Shown here piece after piece: positions 1 to 13,025 of a stretch of DNA of 64,000 nucleotides. Both the position numbers and the translations under genes were made by a program. The DNA lies in assembly GCA_023374045.1 (NCBI GenBank), contig CM041778.1, forward strand, positions 91,384,978-91,448,977. Reading direction: 5' to 3'. How positions within the stretch are numbered: the first letter of the stretch is position 1; each line of letters opens with the position of its first letter. The notes beneath the pieces are model-generated. The model did not search any database, was not told the origin of the DNA, and saw nothing but the letters and a program-made list of their open reading frames with translations. The DNA is from Limonium bicolor. Taxonomy: Eukaryota > Streptophyta > Magnoliopsida > Caryophyllales > Plumbaginaceae.

Positions 1-1728
1 TCCATAGCTACTAAACATCTCTACTAACTCCAATACACACCTTGGTTCTCCCATTCACCAAGTCATCCTTAATGCACCATTCCCACTAAAATTTCGCCAT
101 AGTTCACCTACTTTCCTTACTTATCCACACATACCCTTTTTATCCAAATCATTCCTATTCTAGCCACACCCATACAAGGGTCCTACCAGCAATAACAACA
201 ATCCTTAATACATCAATGCACTACCAAACATTAATACCAATCCTCATACACAATATACTTGGCTCCAATGCCTACAATTCACTTACTAATTCACAAATAC
301 TCAAAACTTCATAAACTTCAATATTAATACAATAGTTTAGGTTCTTTTATTTGTTTACCCATTCCCAAATCCTAAAGCATTCAAAATAGCATTAGGGTAA
401 CTTAATTACCTTATTTCTCCATTCTTTGTTTCCAAGCTTCTCATCTCCTCTTCTTGGTCACAATCGGTCAAATGGGAATGGAGTTGTCAAACTCCATCCC
501 AACACCCAAGAAGCACAAAATTGAACTTAATTAATAATCCTAACCCTTGGAAATATACTAATCCACTTAAGGGCTTGAAACACCATAGTTAGGGTTTACC
601 TTTTAGAGCTTTTTAAGAGGTGCTTTCACCCTTGAATCAAGAAGGAAATTACTCCACCATTGGAGGGTTGAAACAAGGCTCCAAAACAAGAGGAAACAAG
701 GCGTGAGAATGGCAAGAATCGGCCAACAATACAAGGTGGGAAAAATATGAGTTTTCTTAGAAACTTTTTACCTCAATGGAATGAGAGGACTCCAAGCTAC
801 AAGGTGGTGCCATTTTCTCTTCAAATGAGTAAAACCCATGGAGATGAAGTTGCTCATTTTCGGATTTTGAAAAGATAGAAATGTAGAGCTTAAAGAGGGG
901 AGTTCGAATATGTAATTATTTTTGGATTTGGAGCTTGGATGTAGCTTGTGTGAGCAAGAGAAGGTGAGGAAGCCACAGAAGAGAGCTTCATTTTCGTAAC
1001 AGAGAAAGGAGGAAGAAGAGAATCGGCAGAGAGAGGAGGGAGCAGTACGTGGGGAAAAGAAATGAGGAAAGAGAGAGGTAAGGTGCTTTTAACTTTACTT
1101 TTGCTTTTACCCTTTTTTTGTTTTTGCTTTATTTCTTTCTCTCTTTATTTCTAGCTAGTTACTACTTGTGAGTGAGCTGATTTATTAAATAAAACCGGTC
1201 CCACCTATACATATGATCTGAAGCGTTTTTTCTTCTTTTACAGAAAACGCTCGTTAATTTACCCGGTTTAGCACTATTCACTAACCGGGCCCGTTTTCCG
1301 GAATTTTCTCGTTTCTTTAATTTTATTGGTTATTAAGCTTCCATTAATGTTTAATTATAGTTATTTAATGAACTATAATTTTTACGGGTTCGTTTGACCA
1401 CTTAAAATCACGTTATCGGGTTTTCTCGAAAAACAGGTGCTAAAGCTCTATTAGCGTTTTAATATATTATTTGATTCCATTTTCTTCGGGAATCATTCCC
1501 GTATACTATTTAGGCATGAATAAGCATTAGGAATCCTTACGATACTATAACCGAGGTCTCGTACCTCCTATGGTTATTTAACGCTTATTTTAGCGTTTTT
1601 CGCTTTCTAAGCGTTTTTCTCATTTCTTTTGGATTTATTTTCCTTACCAAAATTACTTAGGCACTATTAGGCCCTTAAATACCATATTAAAATATTCTAA
1701 TCACCATATTTAAGTTCGGGGTATTTCA
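1..1728 (-). repeat. RT-1 3' LTR (first 1.73 kb only)
   Basis: Matches 9515-11243 with scattered substitutions and short indels. In element orientation it starts at 1728 with TGAAATACCCC, directly after the polypurine tract. The remaining roughly 2.6 kb lies left of the window. The strong similarity to the other LTR argues for a fairly recent insertion. Confidence 0.9.
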
Positions 1729-1730
1729 AT

Positions 1731-1745
1731 CTACCCCCCTTAAAG
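1731..1745 (-). promoter_or_regulatory. RT-1 terminal polypurine tract (plus-strand DNA primer)
   Basis: The minus strand reads CTTTAAGGGGGGTAG two bases before the LTR start. It is preceded by a 7-bp hairpin with arms AACTTTG and CAAAGTT and loop AGGG (about 1746-1764). This is the expected position of the tract that primes second-strand synthesis. Confidence 0.85.
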
Positions 1746-3119
1746 AACTTTGCCCTCAAAGTTGGTGAATCTAAAATTGTTACTTGTATAAATACTCTAT
1801 GCTAAGGTTATGACCTCTACATATTACTTGTCAAACTCCAATGTCTGACATGATGCATACTACGCATCCAAACAGCATGTCACTATGATGCATAGCAATC
1901 AAAAATATCCGTTACAAGCTTTCCATGGGGTCCGTCCGCAGATAAATGAGGTACCATCCTCTCCCATGTCAAGCGATCCCTCAGGTACCGGTCACGTTTG
2001 AACACTTACGCTTTCTGGTTCACGGCCGTCATGACTTGAGCACTTACACTTTCTGGCTCTACGGTCCTTTGGTTCTGATCAAATTCATTTGCACATATAG
2101 AGATCCTCAGGCACTTACTCATACTTACTTACTCATACTTACGCATACTTACTCATACTTACTCGGGACTACGCTGTCCCAGTGCCCTTGGAAAAATACA
2201 AAACACACACTGTTACCGTACAACCGGTGTAGTGGTTTCAAAACTAATCAACACTCCCACCGACTCAAAACTAGCTTCTCCCTCCTATGGTTTCGACCGG
2301 ATACCCGTGCCTAGGCATGGAAGATCCACTAGCGCACGTGGGAGTGGTTTCAAAACCTCATCCTCATCTCAAGTTGAAGAAAACATTGTACCAAATTAGT
2401 TTTGAAATTCATTTGAAAACTGCATACATCTCCCACACCATTTATGATGATTATACCTATTACTAGTGTTATTTCTGTGACCACTTAAGGGGAGCTTCCA
2501 GAGTCCTTCAACCCCAATGTGATCAGCATTGGTGTTGAATTATCCTTCCACCCCAATTTGTGTTCGGCTTCCCTTGATCGCTAGCAAATCAAGTTCCACT
2601 TCCCACCTCAATAACAAACAGACAGCTCGTCAAACATTATTTCGTTTTCTATCTTATTAATCTTGCTACTCATAATCACGCACATACATTTTCCGATTTA
2701 TATGATTCACTTGCTTACTTACTAATCATCTCATCAATTATTACTATGTTCTCCAACTACTATACTTAAGAAATTCATGGGTAAATATCCCATTAATTTA
2801 CTATACTCAATTATACTCATAACATACATCGGTTTCATAACCGATTTATACTCATTACATACATCGGTTCCATCCGATTTATACTCTCACGTCTCCATAC
2901 ATACTCATTCCTCATACTATTACCAATGGGGTTCTCATTCCCCTGGAGTTTCTCTACTCCTTTCTTATTCTTATTTCTCCAATAACTACAATTACACGAT
3001 GAGTGAATACGAATGTTTATGTAACATAAGTATCAACCATCAAAACGAATTCTCTTGCGCTATGGCGCATTGTAGTTTACGCACCTATCACGTAAAACGT
3101 ATATTTCGCGGTTTTCGCC

Positions 3120-3154
3120 CTACCCCCCTTAAAAGGGATTACGCCCACGTAATC
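3120..3154 (-). promoter_or_regulatory. RT-1 internal polypurine tract with upstream hairpin
   Basis: On the minus strand, a hairpin with arms GATTACG and CGTAATC (3137-3154) is followed by TTTTAAGGGGGGTAG. This is a second copy of the hairpin-plus-tract module, 1389 bp from the terminal one. Similar internal copies occur in RT-3, RT-4 and RT-5. It may act as a second plus-strand primer or be a remnant of an older 3' end. Confidence 0.6.
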
Positions 3155-6100
3155 TACCATGTGTCAATGTTGAACATTGGTCGAAGGCATTCAGCCGTCA
3201 TGGAGTGGTTCAGCTTCCATGCGGTCTATTATACAATGTTCCTTGATCAAAGGGTCTTAACCGTGTTACTGGTTAGTCCCTACATACAATCAAGAATTTT
3301 CATCGGAGTTTTTATAACTCTTAACCGGGTTCGGTTCTAGCCTAATTGGCTTTCAGGCATTGATGATTAACCTTTTATTCACTAGGTGCATTCCACTTAG
3401 AATTCTGGGCCCACTAGCTTCTGCTGCGCGACCCTGATAACTTGGTTATTCGCCCTTCTTGTTTATCCTTATCATGTTACACCTCACTTTTTATCCCTCT
3501 TATTGTGGAATAAGGTTTATTGACCAATGTGGTGTTTCTTTTACCGTGGGCGAACTCAATGAGTTTTAGATTTATAACCAGCTCTCTGGTATCTATATAC
3601 ATACTGTTGTGTTTTGTAGTGATCATTCACTTGGTTCCCTCCACTTGTTTGTCAGATGGGGTTTAAGTCACTACTTAGTTGTAGTGCTTTCTCGATTGTC
3701 AGTGGCTTCTGAATTCTGCTCGCTATTTGTTTGGTACAAGTGTTCTTACTTGTATGACCTTGCATTTTTCTATGCGTCGGTCGTATTGACTTTCTGAGTC
3801 TCCTTTCACTTTTTATTCCAATGGAATTCACAACTTGTGATTGTAGGTGTGCTTCACACTCTTCGTGCTTCTTTGGCCTTAGGCCGCACGGTTTTGTTTC
3901 TTTTCAAGCTTTTGCTCAAGTGGCTTGTGCCATATCCATTGGTGAAAGGAAGAATTTACCATGATTTAACCTTTTTCCATCTTCCTAGCTATCCACTTGA
4001 TCATTAACTGCACAAGTGCAATACCAAAACACTCATCCTACAGATGCAGAGGCGTAAACTCTTGGCAGTAACTCTCTTATGTGATCGCAATAGGAATGAT
4101 CATTACTCTTCATGTGGTGCTTCATTTAACAGTCCATAGCATTTGTGATTACTCATATACATTGGTCGCCTGCTGCGCACCATGTTCTTACGGATTCCAC
4201 AGTATTGGTTTACATGGCATCCACTGTTGCTAGCTTCACTCATGCATTTCCACCATTTATAATCATGGTTTGGTTTTATACTCCTGAGCTCCTTGAGCAT
4301 CATTTACTTATACCCTACGTTTCCCCATATCGTGTCCACTTAATCGTTACTCCTTGGTTGTCAACAATTGCTATTGAAGCTTATTTACATCACTTGGCAA
4401 TAATCGTATGCTCAATCTTCACTACATTAGTAGTTCTGAAAGAGGTGTATTTTCAGACATTTATTGATGGTATCCCCTTCTTGGGTTCCATGTGTTCAGT
4501 TCACCGCCCTCGCGGTCTCACATTTGTGAGGGGTATCCTTGCTCGTCGGTTATCAACCTTTTATTGGTGTCATCCTTGACCACTTCCCATATGGTTTTAC
4601 ATGGGTTTTGCAACCGTTGGTTTGTATATGGTAATAGTTTCATCATGGCATACTGTCATATTGCCCGAGCTCTGCTCCTTTTAGGCTATTCCCAAGTGGT
4701 TACTTCTCTATGCCATCACTGGGTTGGAGGCGATACTGGGCTCCGGGGTAGATTATTGCATCACTCTTCCGTCCGTTGAATGCCCTTGAGTACCTTAGTA
4801 TTGATTGGTACCATTTATTAATTTAGGGTGTCCCGTGTCAAGTGGGATCCCTTCGGTGTTCTAACCGATGTTCATTCCAATTTGGTTTCTTATCACGACG
4901 CTTCGTTCACTGTGTTGACTTGATACCCTTTTATGGATTGCTCCTTCCTGGGTATTACTGATTATATGGTAGTATCTGTTTGACATTTATGAGTATGTCC
5001 AGTTTGTTATCTTACCTTGCGGTTCCGGATCTGAGTTATCCCGCTGAGGGTTATAAGGCCTCCCGTTCTTAAGGTGGACCATTGGCGTTTTCCCTTATGC
5101 TTTTACCGGTTTGGTATTTCCTTTCGTGGTGAATGCTATCCTTCGGTACCTTATATGATCACCCTGTGTGTTTGTGGTAGTTGTCTTGGGAATTCCATCC
5201 TGTTCATTGCACACTGATGTGTCAATGTTAGGCATTTGCCTTACAGTGTTTAGACTGGGTATTCCTTCCAGTTATCATACTTTACTTCAATATCTTCAGG
5301 ACATGTGCAATGTCTTTATTCAGTTGTTGTGCTTCTTGCACTTTTAACTCTTAATTATCCACCTAGAGTGAGCTCTTGACTCCTTTAGCTTGTAAGCTTA
5401 CCTGAGTTTCCTTTGCTCGTTTGAGGTAACCAGTTGTTCTGTTTTTAAATTTACTTATGGTCCGTAGAACAGAGTTGACTACTTCCGTGTTTTCGTACAC
5501 TACATGTATACATACGTGGGGTACCGTCTGGCACGTTACCACTTACTAACTTCTGTCAGGCCCGCCAGCTCTTCGTAGTGCGGTCGTCCCACATCCCGTA
5601 TTGGGTACACTAGTAGTGTTCGTCACACGCCTAGGTGAAGTATTCTATTGTCAATCCTCTTGTATCATTCTCATGATACTCACCGTAATTCGTCTGTTTG
5701 GTTTTAAAATCCTGGTTTAAAAGAAAAGTTGTGATTTGAAGAACAATTGGGTTTGAAATAATAGTTCGGTGGAAAAGAAGTTCTTCATGGCGTTTGCCAA
5801 GTCTGAGGTTCTTGACCAAGTCCAGCTTCTCGCTGACTGGTATGTTCTTATACAATGGTCGGGCCGTCAGGCCTTTCCAAGGCTTCATGTTTCAATCTCT
5901 TAGGATCGGTGATCCTATGTTTGCTTCATTCGTCATAGTGGTTACTTTAGCAAGTATTTGCGGGTTTTAAAGTCTTCCAACCGTCTTGAAGTTGCTGCAC
6001 TGCCATGGGCAAGTGCGCGGGTAGGTTGTTTTCGTTCGTTATAGACCGGTTACGGTCTCGTTTCCATCCATATTTGGTGGTTTATTAGACCTTCCTTTGG

Positions 6101-6891
6101 TCTTTGATCTTGGTGATCAATCTCCGGAGTCGTTTCTCAGTGTTCTCGCATGGTTGTTGTCAATCCTGTTGTCTCACACACTTCACTGTGGTTAACGAGA
6201 CTCGACTTATCCTTAGGAACTACGTCGTAGTCCTATAGGTATATGCTTTATGAATACTCCCATTGTCACCTGAACTATTTGGTTCGGTTATTACCGCCTC
6301 TTGGCGTGTAGGTTTGGTTTTCATCCAACCTCGACTAATTCCTTAGTCGGTTTGTATACCGTTGTTGGTATCATCAAAGATTACAGTCCGTAGACTCTCT
6401 TGTCTCGGCTTGTTACTCCATCTTCCTTGCTTCATTGCACGACTGTGCTTCTCTTCTTGCTGGCTACCCATGGTTCTCGCGACTGCGAAGCATGTCTCCC
6501 CATGGTGCCATAAATTTCCTTATCCTTGTGTCAAGGATCTTTACTTCTCCGCCATTAAGTGCGGTCTTCGTCATCCAAAGGGAACCGTCTTCGGGACTTC
6601 CAGTTCTTGGACTCTACCGTATGACAGGTTCTTCTTCTATAGTGTTTACTTGTGACTGCCAGATCGGGTGTTACCTGAGTGTGAGAGGTCTTTCCATCTC
6701 TCTGGCGTTCTTGTCCCAACTTATAATGGGGGACGCGGAGGGCGGGTATGGTTACTATAGGTATCCAGATCACACTGGAAAATTTTATCTAGCGTCCTCA
6801 CACACTAGCACTCAACCCTTAGCCCTAAGTCTCTACTTCCTAACTCGGTATTTACCTAAACTCGGTATTTCATCCATCAGAGTGATACTTC

Positions 6892-6903
6892 GCTCTGATA
6901 CCA
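6892..6903 (-). promoter_or_regulatory. RT-1 primer-binding site for tRNA-iMet
   Basis: The minus strand reads TGGTATCAGAGC, the standard plant LTR-element complement to the 3' end of initiator methionine tRNA. A short A-rich spacer separates it from the LTR end. The LTR end here reads GGGGTGTTAAA where RT-4 has GGGGTGTTACA, so the terminal CA appears mutated. Confidence 0.9.
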
Positions 6904-6908
6904 CTTTT

Positions 6909-9900
6909 TTTAACACCCCTACCGCTAATACCGTCATTACTGTACAAATACTTACCTTCGCAGCGGATAATTCATACACAACGGCGGGTGTACAATGCGG
7001 CTAGTCACCCACGTGACTAACAAGGCGAGTTACAATTCTACATACTATCGGTCTGATGAATATGAATATACCGAGTACTCTACACAATACAATACTTCCC
7101 CTTGCATATACAATGCTACCGAGTATACTACAATCCTTAATTTACCGATACAATTTGGACTTCCAATTTCATAATACATTACAAGTACAATCCCTTTATA
7201 CGACTACCCATGCTTACATAGCAGTCCCCGTCCTACTCTCTCGAACGGTGGTCAGCTTCGAGTACCTGCACACTAAAAACGGTCCCCCGAGGGGGTCAGC
7301 TTACGCTGCGCATGAAATTCGCATATACCGCGTGCTAACCGCGGTACGCCGACTACTTTGGGTCAGATATACATGGAGTTCATTTTACATGCATACATAC
7401 ATACAATTATACACTATACATTCAACAATACTTACATACACATACAAGGTTCAATATCTACTAAGGAAGACAATTCGATAGTCGACCGTTCGTATTAGTT
7501 ACTTGCTCATTACTACGTCGTGGCTTATTCGATATTGTTACTCTACTCATACCTACTCCTTACTTGTTACTCGTTACTTTACTCTACATGTTCATCACTC
7601 CATTCTCATACCCTACTCGTACACACTCCTTACCCACACTCGTTACTAACTTGTACATACTCACTGCTCATACTCTATACGCACTCATACGTACTCTATA
7701 CTCAATACTCAGTGCTTACTCATACATACTCAATACTCGGTACTCATTTCATACTCATACTTACGCAATACTCAATACTCATTACTTGGTCTCTGGGCGG
7801 AGTCATACACAAGACTCGCCACCGGGCCTACAATTCGAAGGCTATACACTTAGCTCCTCAGATATACAATTGTTCATTTCTACCGGACTACTCAAATTCC
7901 CAACACTCCTCTCATGGAGTATCTTACAATCTCATGGATTAGCCTAGAAGTATCTCTCTTGATAACCTCCACTAGCTTAGGGAATTACTACCGTCTAGTA
8001 TTCTCAAGTTTAAGGGTTTCCCCAACGTATCGAATACTCATGTTCGGGACATTACTTACATCAGTCGGGTCCTCTCATAGTGGGTCGACTAATTTGCTAA
8101 GGGGTTTAGAGATCCCTCATCATTCTTTACTACTCTCATGGTTCATGACTTGCACCAACATTAATTCCTCTAGTAGAGTTTGTTTATATACTTCCACTAC
8201 TGATTGTTTGTGGATCATTCATTTTGGTTCTCCTTCCGTTATCGAGAGGTTACTACTCCCGTACACTCTTTCACATTCGAGTGAGTTCATTGGTTTTCGT
8301 TAACATTATTGGTTTATAAGTTTAGTGTGTTATTACGGTTCCATTAGTTCACAACATGACTCTTGCTACGAGTCACTACACAAGGAGACTCATCTATGAG
8401 TCGGTCTACGCACTAAGTGAGGCCACACAATCAATCAAGAGAGGTTAGCTCATACAACATACAACAAGACATACAACGAAAGGCAATAAACCGTTTTCAT
8501 GCTTTAGTCTTGATTAGCCGGCATACAGCACACAAATCAACGTAACTCGGTTAGCATACGGGGCATGAGAAAATCATACCTTTCACCTGGGTTAGCTTTA
8601 CCATGTGTTCCCTTATTCCTTGGTTCACACTTGTTCCACTGATAACGTTTCAAACATTGTTATTAATGCTATACTCTTACGGTACATCAATAACTACTAC
8701 TCCCGTACTTACCCCGTTGTCCCGTTGTTTCGGTTTAACTTAATGTTCTTAAACCTACAACTTTCCTAATGACTTCTCAAACTTGTTTACACTTCTTAGG
8801 GCCTTTAAATATCACCAAACAAGGCCTTAACAACTTCTAAAACCAATACCATTCACTTCCCCATCATTCAGAGACTTAAAAACCACTTTTGTTGCAATTT
8901 AGTCTGGTCCGGGTTTGTGTCCGGGTTTACAACCCGGACCAAGTCCGGAAATAGTTTCTGCCTACTTTTATGTGTGGTCCAGGTTTGTGTCCGGGTTTAC
9001 AAACCCGGACCACCCCCTAGGATGGCCTTCTGCCTAGTTTTTGCTATCGTCCGGGTTTGCGTTCCGATTTGCAAACCCGGACCACCCCTGGAACTGTCAA
9101 AAATTACAGTTTCCATCAGTTTTCAACCCCTAATTCACTCTAATCATTTCCTAATCTTTCCACATGTTTTCTACATGTTTAAGCATCCTAAAACATGCCT
9201 TAATCCAGTCCCAAACCTCCTCAACACATTAGTCAAATCCATACTCAATACTTACTCCATTTCCACAGATTTTTCCTCCTCTCTGTTACAGTTAGCACAC
9301 TTGTGCATTTCCTTTACGCCTCTTGCATTTGCATCTTGTCCTAACTTCATCTTACCATTCCAATTCCTTTCCAAACAACTACACTACCTACACCAAAGTC
9401 CAATTCCCTTTTTACCAAATCTTGTACACTAGTTTTTCCCTAGTTTCTACAATTGTTTTTGATACTCTTTGCTGCAGATTTTCATCTTCTTATTTCTCAT
9501 ACTACCATTACCATTCCATAGCTACTAAACATCTCTACTAACTCCAATACACACCTTGGTTCTCTCATTCACCAAGTCATCCTTAATGCACCATTCCCAC
9601 TAAAATTTCGCCATAGTTCACCTACTTTCCTTACTTATCCACACATACCCTTTTTATCCAAATCATTCCTATTCTATCCACACCCATACAAGGGTCCTAC
9701 CAGCAATAACAACAATCCTTAATACATCAATGCACTATCAAACATCAATACCAATCCTCATACACAATATACTTGGCTCCAATGCCTATAATTCACTTAC
9801 TAATTCACAAATACTCAAAACTTCATAAACTTCAATATTAATACAATAGTTTAGGTTCTTTTATTTGTTTACCCATTCCCAAATCCTAAAGCATTCAAAA

Positions 9901-11243
9901 TAGCATTAGGGTAACTTAATTACCTTATTTCTCCATTCTTTGTTTCCAAGCTTCTCATCTCCTCTTCTTGGTCACAATCGGTCAAATGGGAATGGAGTTG
10001 TCAAACTCCATCCCAACACCCAAGAAGCACAAAATTGAACTTAATTAATAATCCTAACCCTTGGAAATATACTAATCCACTTAAGGGCTTGAAACACCAT
10101 AGTTAGGGTTTACCTTTTGGAGCTTTTTAAGAGGTGCTTTCACCCTTGAATCAAGAAAGAAATTACTCCACCATTGGAGGGTTGAAACAAGGCTCCAAAA
10201 CAAGAGGAAACAAGGCGTGAGAATGGCAAGAATCGGCCAACAATACAAGGTGGGAAAAATATGAGTTTTCTTAGAAACTTTTTACCTCAATGGAATGAGA
10301 GGACTCCAAGCTACAAGGTGGTGCCATTTTCTCTTCAAATGAGTAAAACCCATGGAGATGAAGTTGCTCATTTTCGGATTTTGAAAAGATAGAAATGTAG
10401 AGCTTGAAGAGGGGAGTTCGAATATGTAATTATTTTTGGATTTGGAGCTTGGATGTAGCTTGTGTGAGCAAGAGAAGGTGAGGAAGCCATAGAAGAGAGC
10501 TTCATTTTCGTAACAGAGAAAGGAGGAAGAAGAGAATCGGCAGAGAGAGGAGGGAGCAGTACGTGGGGAAAAGAAATGAGGAAAGAGAGAGAGGTAAGGT
10601 GCTTTTTACTTTACTTTTGCTTTTACCCTTTTTTTTGGTTTTGCTTTATTTCTTTCTCTCTTTATTTCTAGCTAGTTACTACTTGTGAGTGAGCTGATTT
10701 ATTAAATAAAACCGGTCCCACCTATACATATGATCTGGAGCGTTTTTCTTCTTTTACAGAAAACGCTCGTTAATTTACCCGGTTTAGCACTATTCACTAA
10801 CCGGGCCCGTTTTCCGGAATTTTCTTGTTTCTTTAATTTTATTGGTTATTAAGCTTCCATTAATGTTTAATTATAGTTATTTAATGAACTATAATTTTTA
10901 CGGGTTCGTTTGACCACTTAAAATCACGTTATCGGGTTTTCTCGAAAAACGTGTGCTAAAGCTCTATTAGCGTTTTAATATATTATTTGATTCCGTTTTC
11001 TTCGGGAATCATTCCCGTATACTATTTAGGCATGAATAAGCATTAGGAATCCTTACGATACTATAACCGAGGTCTCGTACCTCCTATGGTTATTTAACGC
11101 TTATTTTAGCGTTTTCCGCTTTCTAAGCGTTTTTCTCATTTCTTTTGGATTTATTTTCCTTACCAAAATTACTTAGGCACTATTAGGCCCTTAAATACCA
11201 TATTAAAATATTCTAATCACCATATTTAAGTTCGGGTATTTCA
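6909..11243 (-). repeat. RT-1 5' LTR, complete (about 4.3 kb)
   Basis: It begins (minus) TGAAATACCCGAAC at 11243 and ends at the primer site. Four substructures can be seen. A degenerate TACTC-rich tract lies at about 7510-7790. Three GC-rich hairpins spaced 70-73 bp lie at 8906-9083. A hairpin with arms GAGCGTTTT and AAAACGCTC lies at 10738-10768. A second hairpin with arms CCCGGTT and AACCGGG follows just downstream on the plus strand (about 10778-10805). The open frames at 7520-8303 and 8917-9541 lie across the LTR, carry no domain and should not be called genes. The flanking bases 11244-11248 (ATTGA) are the candidate right target-site copy. Confidence 0.85.
8906..9083. repeat. Array of three inverted repeats in the RT-1 LTR (about 71-bp period)
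   Basis: There are three palindromic units at 8906-8940, 8976-9011 and 9049-9083. Each has a left arm close to GGTCCGGGTTT and a right arm AAACCCGGACC around a 12-16-base centre that itself contains a CCGG- or TCCG-type core. Unit starts are 70 and 73 bp apart. The block is much more GC-rich than the LTR around it. RT-4 carries a similar array at nearly the same LTR position with different stem sequences. Confidence 0.8.
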
Positions 11244-11570
11244 ATTGACTTAAGTAATCGTCAAACCGAGGAAGCAACCTCATGTGGGGCAACCCCTGGG
11301 TCGTCCAGGGGTCACCAGGAGTGATGAATATATGGTGGACCGCCTGTAGGTGGGTGTGGGCACATCTGATAGCCATGCTATGGTCCTTTGCCTTTGACTC
11401 GTATGTCTCACTTAATTTATGTCTTGTATTTGGTTTGCTTAGTTTGGTTGTTCTTTCTTGTTTATGGTTTAGCTTACTTATGGTGATCTTAATGTTCTGC
11501 AATCATATTAGTTATCCTTCACTCCCTATATAATAAGGGTCGGATTGAGAGATTTGGGAGCTTGCGTGGA
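11244..11570. other. Unassigned DNA between RT-1 and the LINE
   Basis: This is about 330 bp without a convincing gene. Short opposing open frames (11203-11502 minus, 11282-11533 plus) show no domain and cross the RT-1 boundary. The left end should carry the RT-1 target site, and the right end is the insertion site of the LINE poly(A) tail. Confidence 0.5.
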
Positions 11571-11676
11571 TTTTTTTTTTGATAACATTGAAATTTCATA
11601 TATTCATAATAGGAGGAAACATTTACATCAAAAGGAGATATGAACCAGATCCTAATCAGGAGGATCCCAGTCCATA

Positions 11677-12995
11677 TCACATGCCACTTTGATATTTAAG
11701 GGAACATTCACCCCTGTCCATACCAAAGTGGTGTTTTTGAAACTGATTTTCAACCTCACGAGCTAGCTTACATGGAAAGTTGTCATAATTGCTAAAATTA
11801 CATAATACTAAAGTTTGAAACCTAGATAACATAGCCTTGATTCTATTACAATCATCCATAATAAACTGATTATCACATACTGTTCCATTTAACAAAAGTT
11901 CCCTGGTCTGTTCATGGGCAATGTCTATACAGATGCCATAGATACCCACTGAAGTAGCAAGTTCTATGGCAATTTTTACTGTTAAGATATTAGCCTGAAG
12001 CACCTTGATGGTGTTACTGATCTTTCTGTTGAAAATCATAACCGGCCTACCCTAATAGTTTCTAAGGATTCCAGCTATCATATTTTCCCATTGCTTTCTC
12101 TTGACACAAATGGTATTGATACTGAAGTGATTTGGAGGGGGCGGGGACCAAAAACAGTATTTATGTTGAATACTCTGCTTGTTATCCATGTTCTCTGGTA
12201 AGCTTCTACAAAAGATTTGTTTTCATCAATGAGACTCCACCAGGCTAGATCTCCATTATGTTTAGCTTTGTTCCTAGCATCGTAAATAATCCAAAGCAGT
12301 TTAGCAATCTTTGACAGCTTATAGGTACTGATACCCAAAGCTAATTTCTGAAACCAATCAAAGAGAGTTGTACTTGTCGATGAAGGAATATTACTAATAT
12401 CACGAACCCGATTCCAAATACTAGAAACAACACAACACAGGAGAAAACAATGAGCTAAGGTATCTTGATCCCCACAAAAGAAGAACTCCGCACTTCCCCC
12501 TAATCTTCTTGCTAGGTTATCCTGACAAGGGATGATTCCCCATAAGAATTTCCACAAGTTAAGCTTAACTATAGGGCTACAGATCCTACTATCAATTTTC
12601 TTACAAATCTGGTAAATAAGACTAGAGGAGGAAGAGCTGCTTCCGGAATCAGAATTCTGCAAATAACTATACGCAGATTTGACTGAATGCATATGATCTC
12701 TGGAAATTGCCCACATCCTTCTATCTTTCTCTAGAGGATTAATTTTAATCGTGGAAATCAGATTGGCTTCCACAGTGGATAAGGCAGAAAAAAGTTTTTC
12801 AGACTTCCAGCTTTGAGAACTTTGATCAATAAAATCTGCCACTTTCAAATCTGTAAACATATCAGCAGGGTTGTGGGAGAAGATCTTATGGCCTGGAACC
12901 TTAGGAATCCAGGGATGATTCCAGAAAGGAGTATTCTTTCCATCTCCTACTTTGGTGAAAGTGCTACTCTTCAGAAGGTCCATAGCAGAGATCAA
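11677..12995 (-). pseudogene. LINE ORF2 C-terminal part: zf-RVT and RNase H-like regions
   Basis: The first piece (12995-12078, 305 codons) contains the zf-RVT pattern of plant LINEs: a WKFLWG segment, a DNLARR segment, then spaced Cys/His residues with an AHCFLLCC-like end. The second piece (12039-11677, 120 codons, another frame) resembles the RVT_3 RNase H fold: an alpha-helical AIELATS-type segment, a conserved Asp-containing strand, then NFPCKLAREV, equivalent to the usual N-x-x-A-D-x-L-A-R motif. The two pieces are separated by a frameshift or stop, so the region cannot give one product. In an active LINE it would help process the RNA:DNA hybrid. Confidence 0.75.
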
Positions 12996-13025
12996 AGACT
13001 TTCAGATTGTACTGCCTCTCTTATT

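Larger units (their letters stand above)
1729..6908 (-). other. RT-1 internal region, non-coding
   Basis: This runs from the primer-binding site (right) to the terminal polypurine tract (left). The first few hundred bases after the primer site align by eye with RT-3 (42400-42840, minus) and RT-4 (48463-48720, plus), and the region around 3120-3160 aligns with 40557-40594 and 52109-52131. These shared blocks are non-coding. The short open frames visible on both strands (up to 189 codons at 6435-7004) overlap one another, show no domain and are not preserved in RT-4. A second polypurine-like tract lies at 3120-3134. I would call no gene here. Confidence 0.75.
1..11243 (-). mobile_element. RT-1: LARD-like LTR retrotransposon, left LTR truncated by the window
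   Basis: Bases 1-1728 repeat almost exactly at 9515-11243, which identifies a pair of long terminal repeats. Orientation is minus. A polypurine tract (plus-strand view CTACCCCCCTTAAAG, 1731-1745) abuts the left LTR, and the complement of the iMet-tRNA primer site (GCTCTGATACCA, 6892-6903) abuts the right one. The LTR starts TGAAATACCCG (minus, 11243) and ends near 6909, so it is about 4335 bp. The internal region (1729-6908) is about 5.2 kb. I find no gag, protease, RT or integrase motif there, and open frames are short and overlapping. Long LTRs with a long non-coding interior match LARDs (large retrotransposon derivatives), which rely on enzymes from other elements. The outer end of the left LTR and its target duplication lie outside the window. 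Confidence 0.88.

Noticed and set aside
8906..9083. CRISPR-like array (regularly spaced short palindromic repeats)
   Set aside because: Only three units in a plant LTR, with no cas genes; the palindromes are long hairpins within a retrotransposon LTR.
1946..9541. Many open frames of 60-189 codons on both strands within RT-1
   Set aside because: They overlap each other, carry no domain, and fall in LTR or non-coding interior. Several are low-complexity (Tyr/Ser/Leu/His-rich) translations of the TACTC-type repeats.
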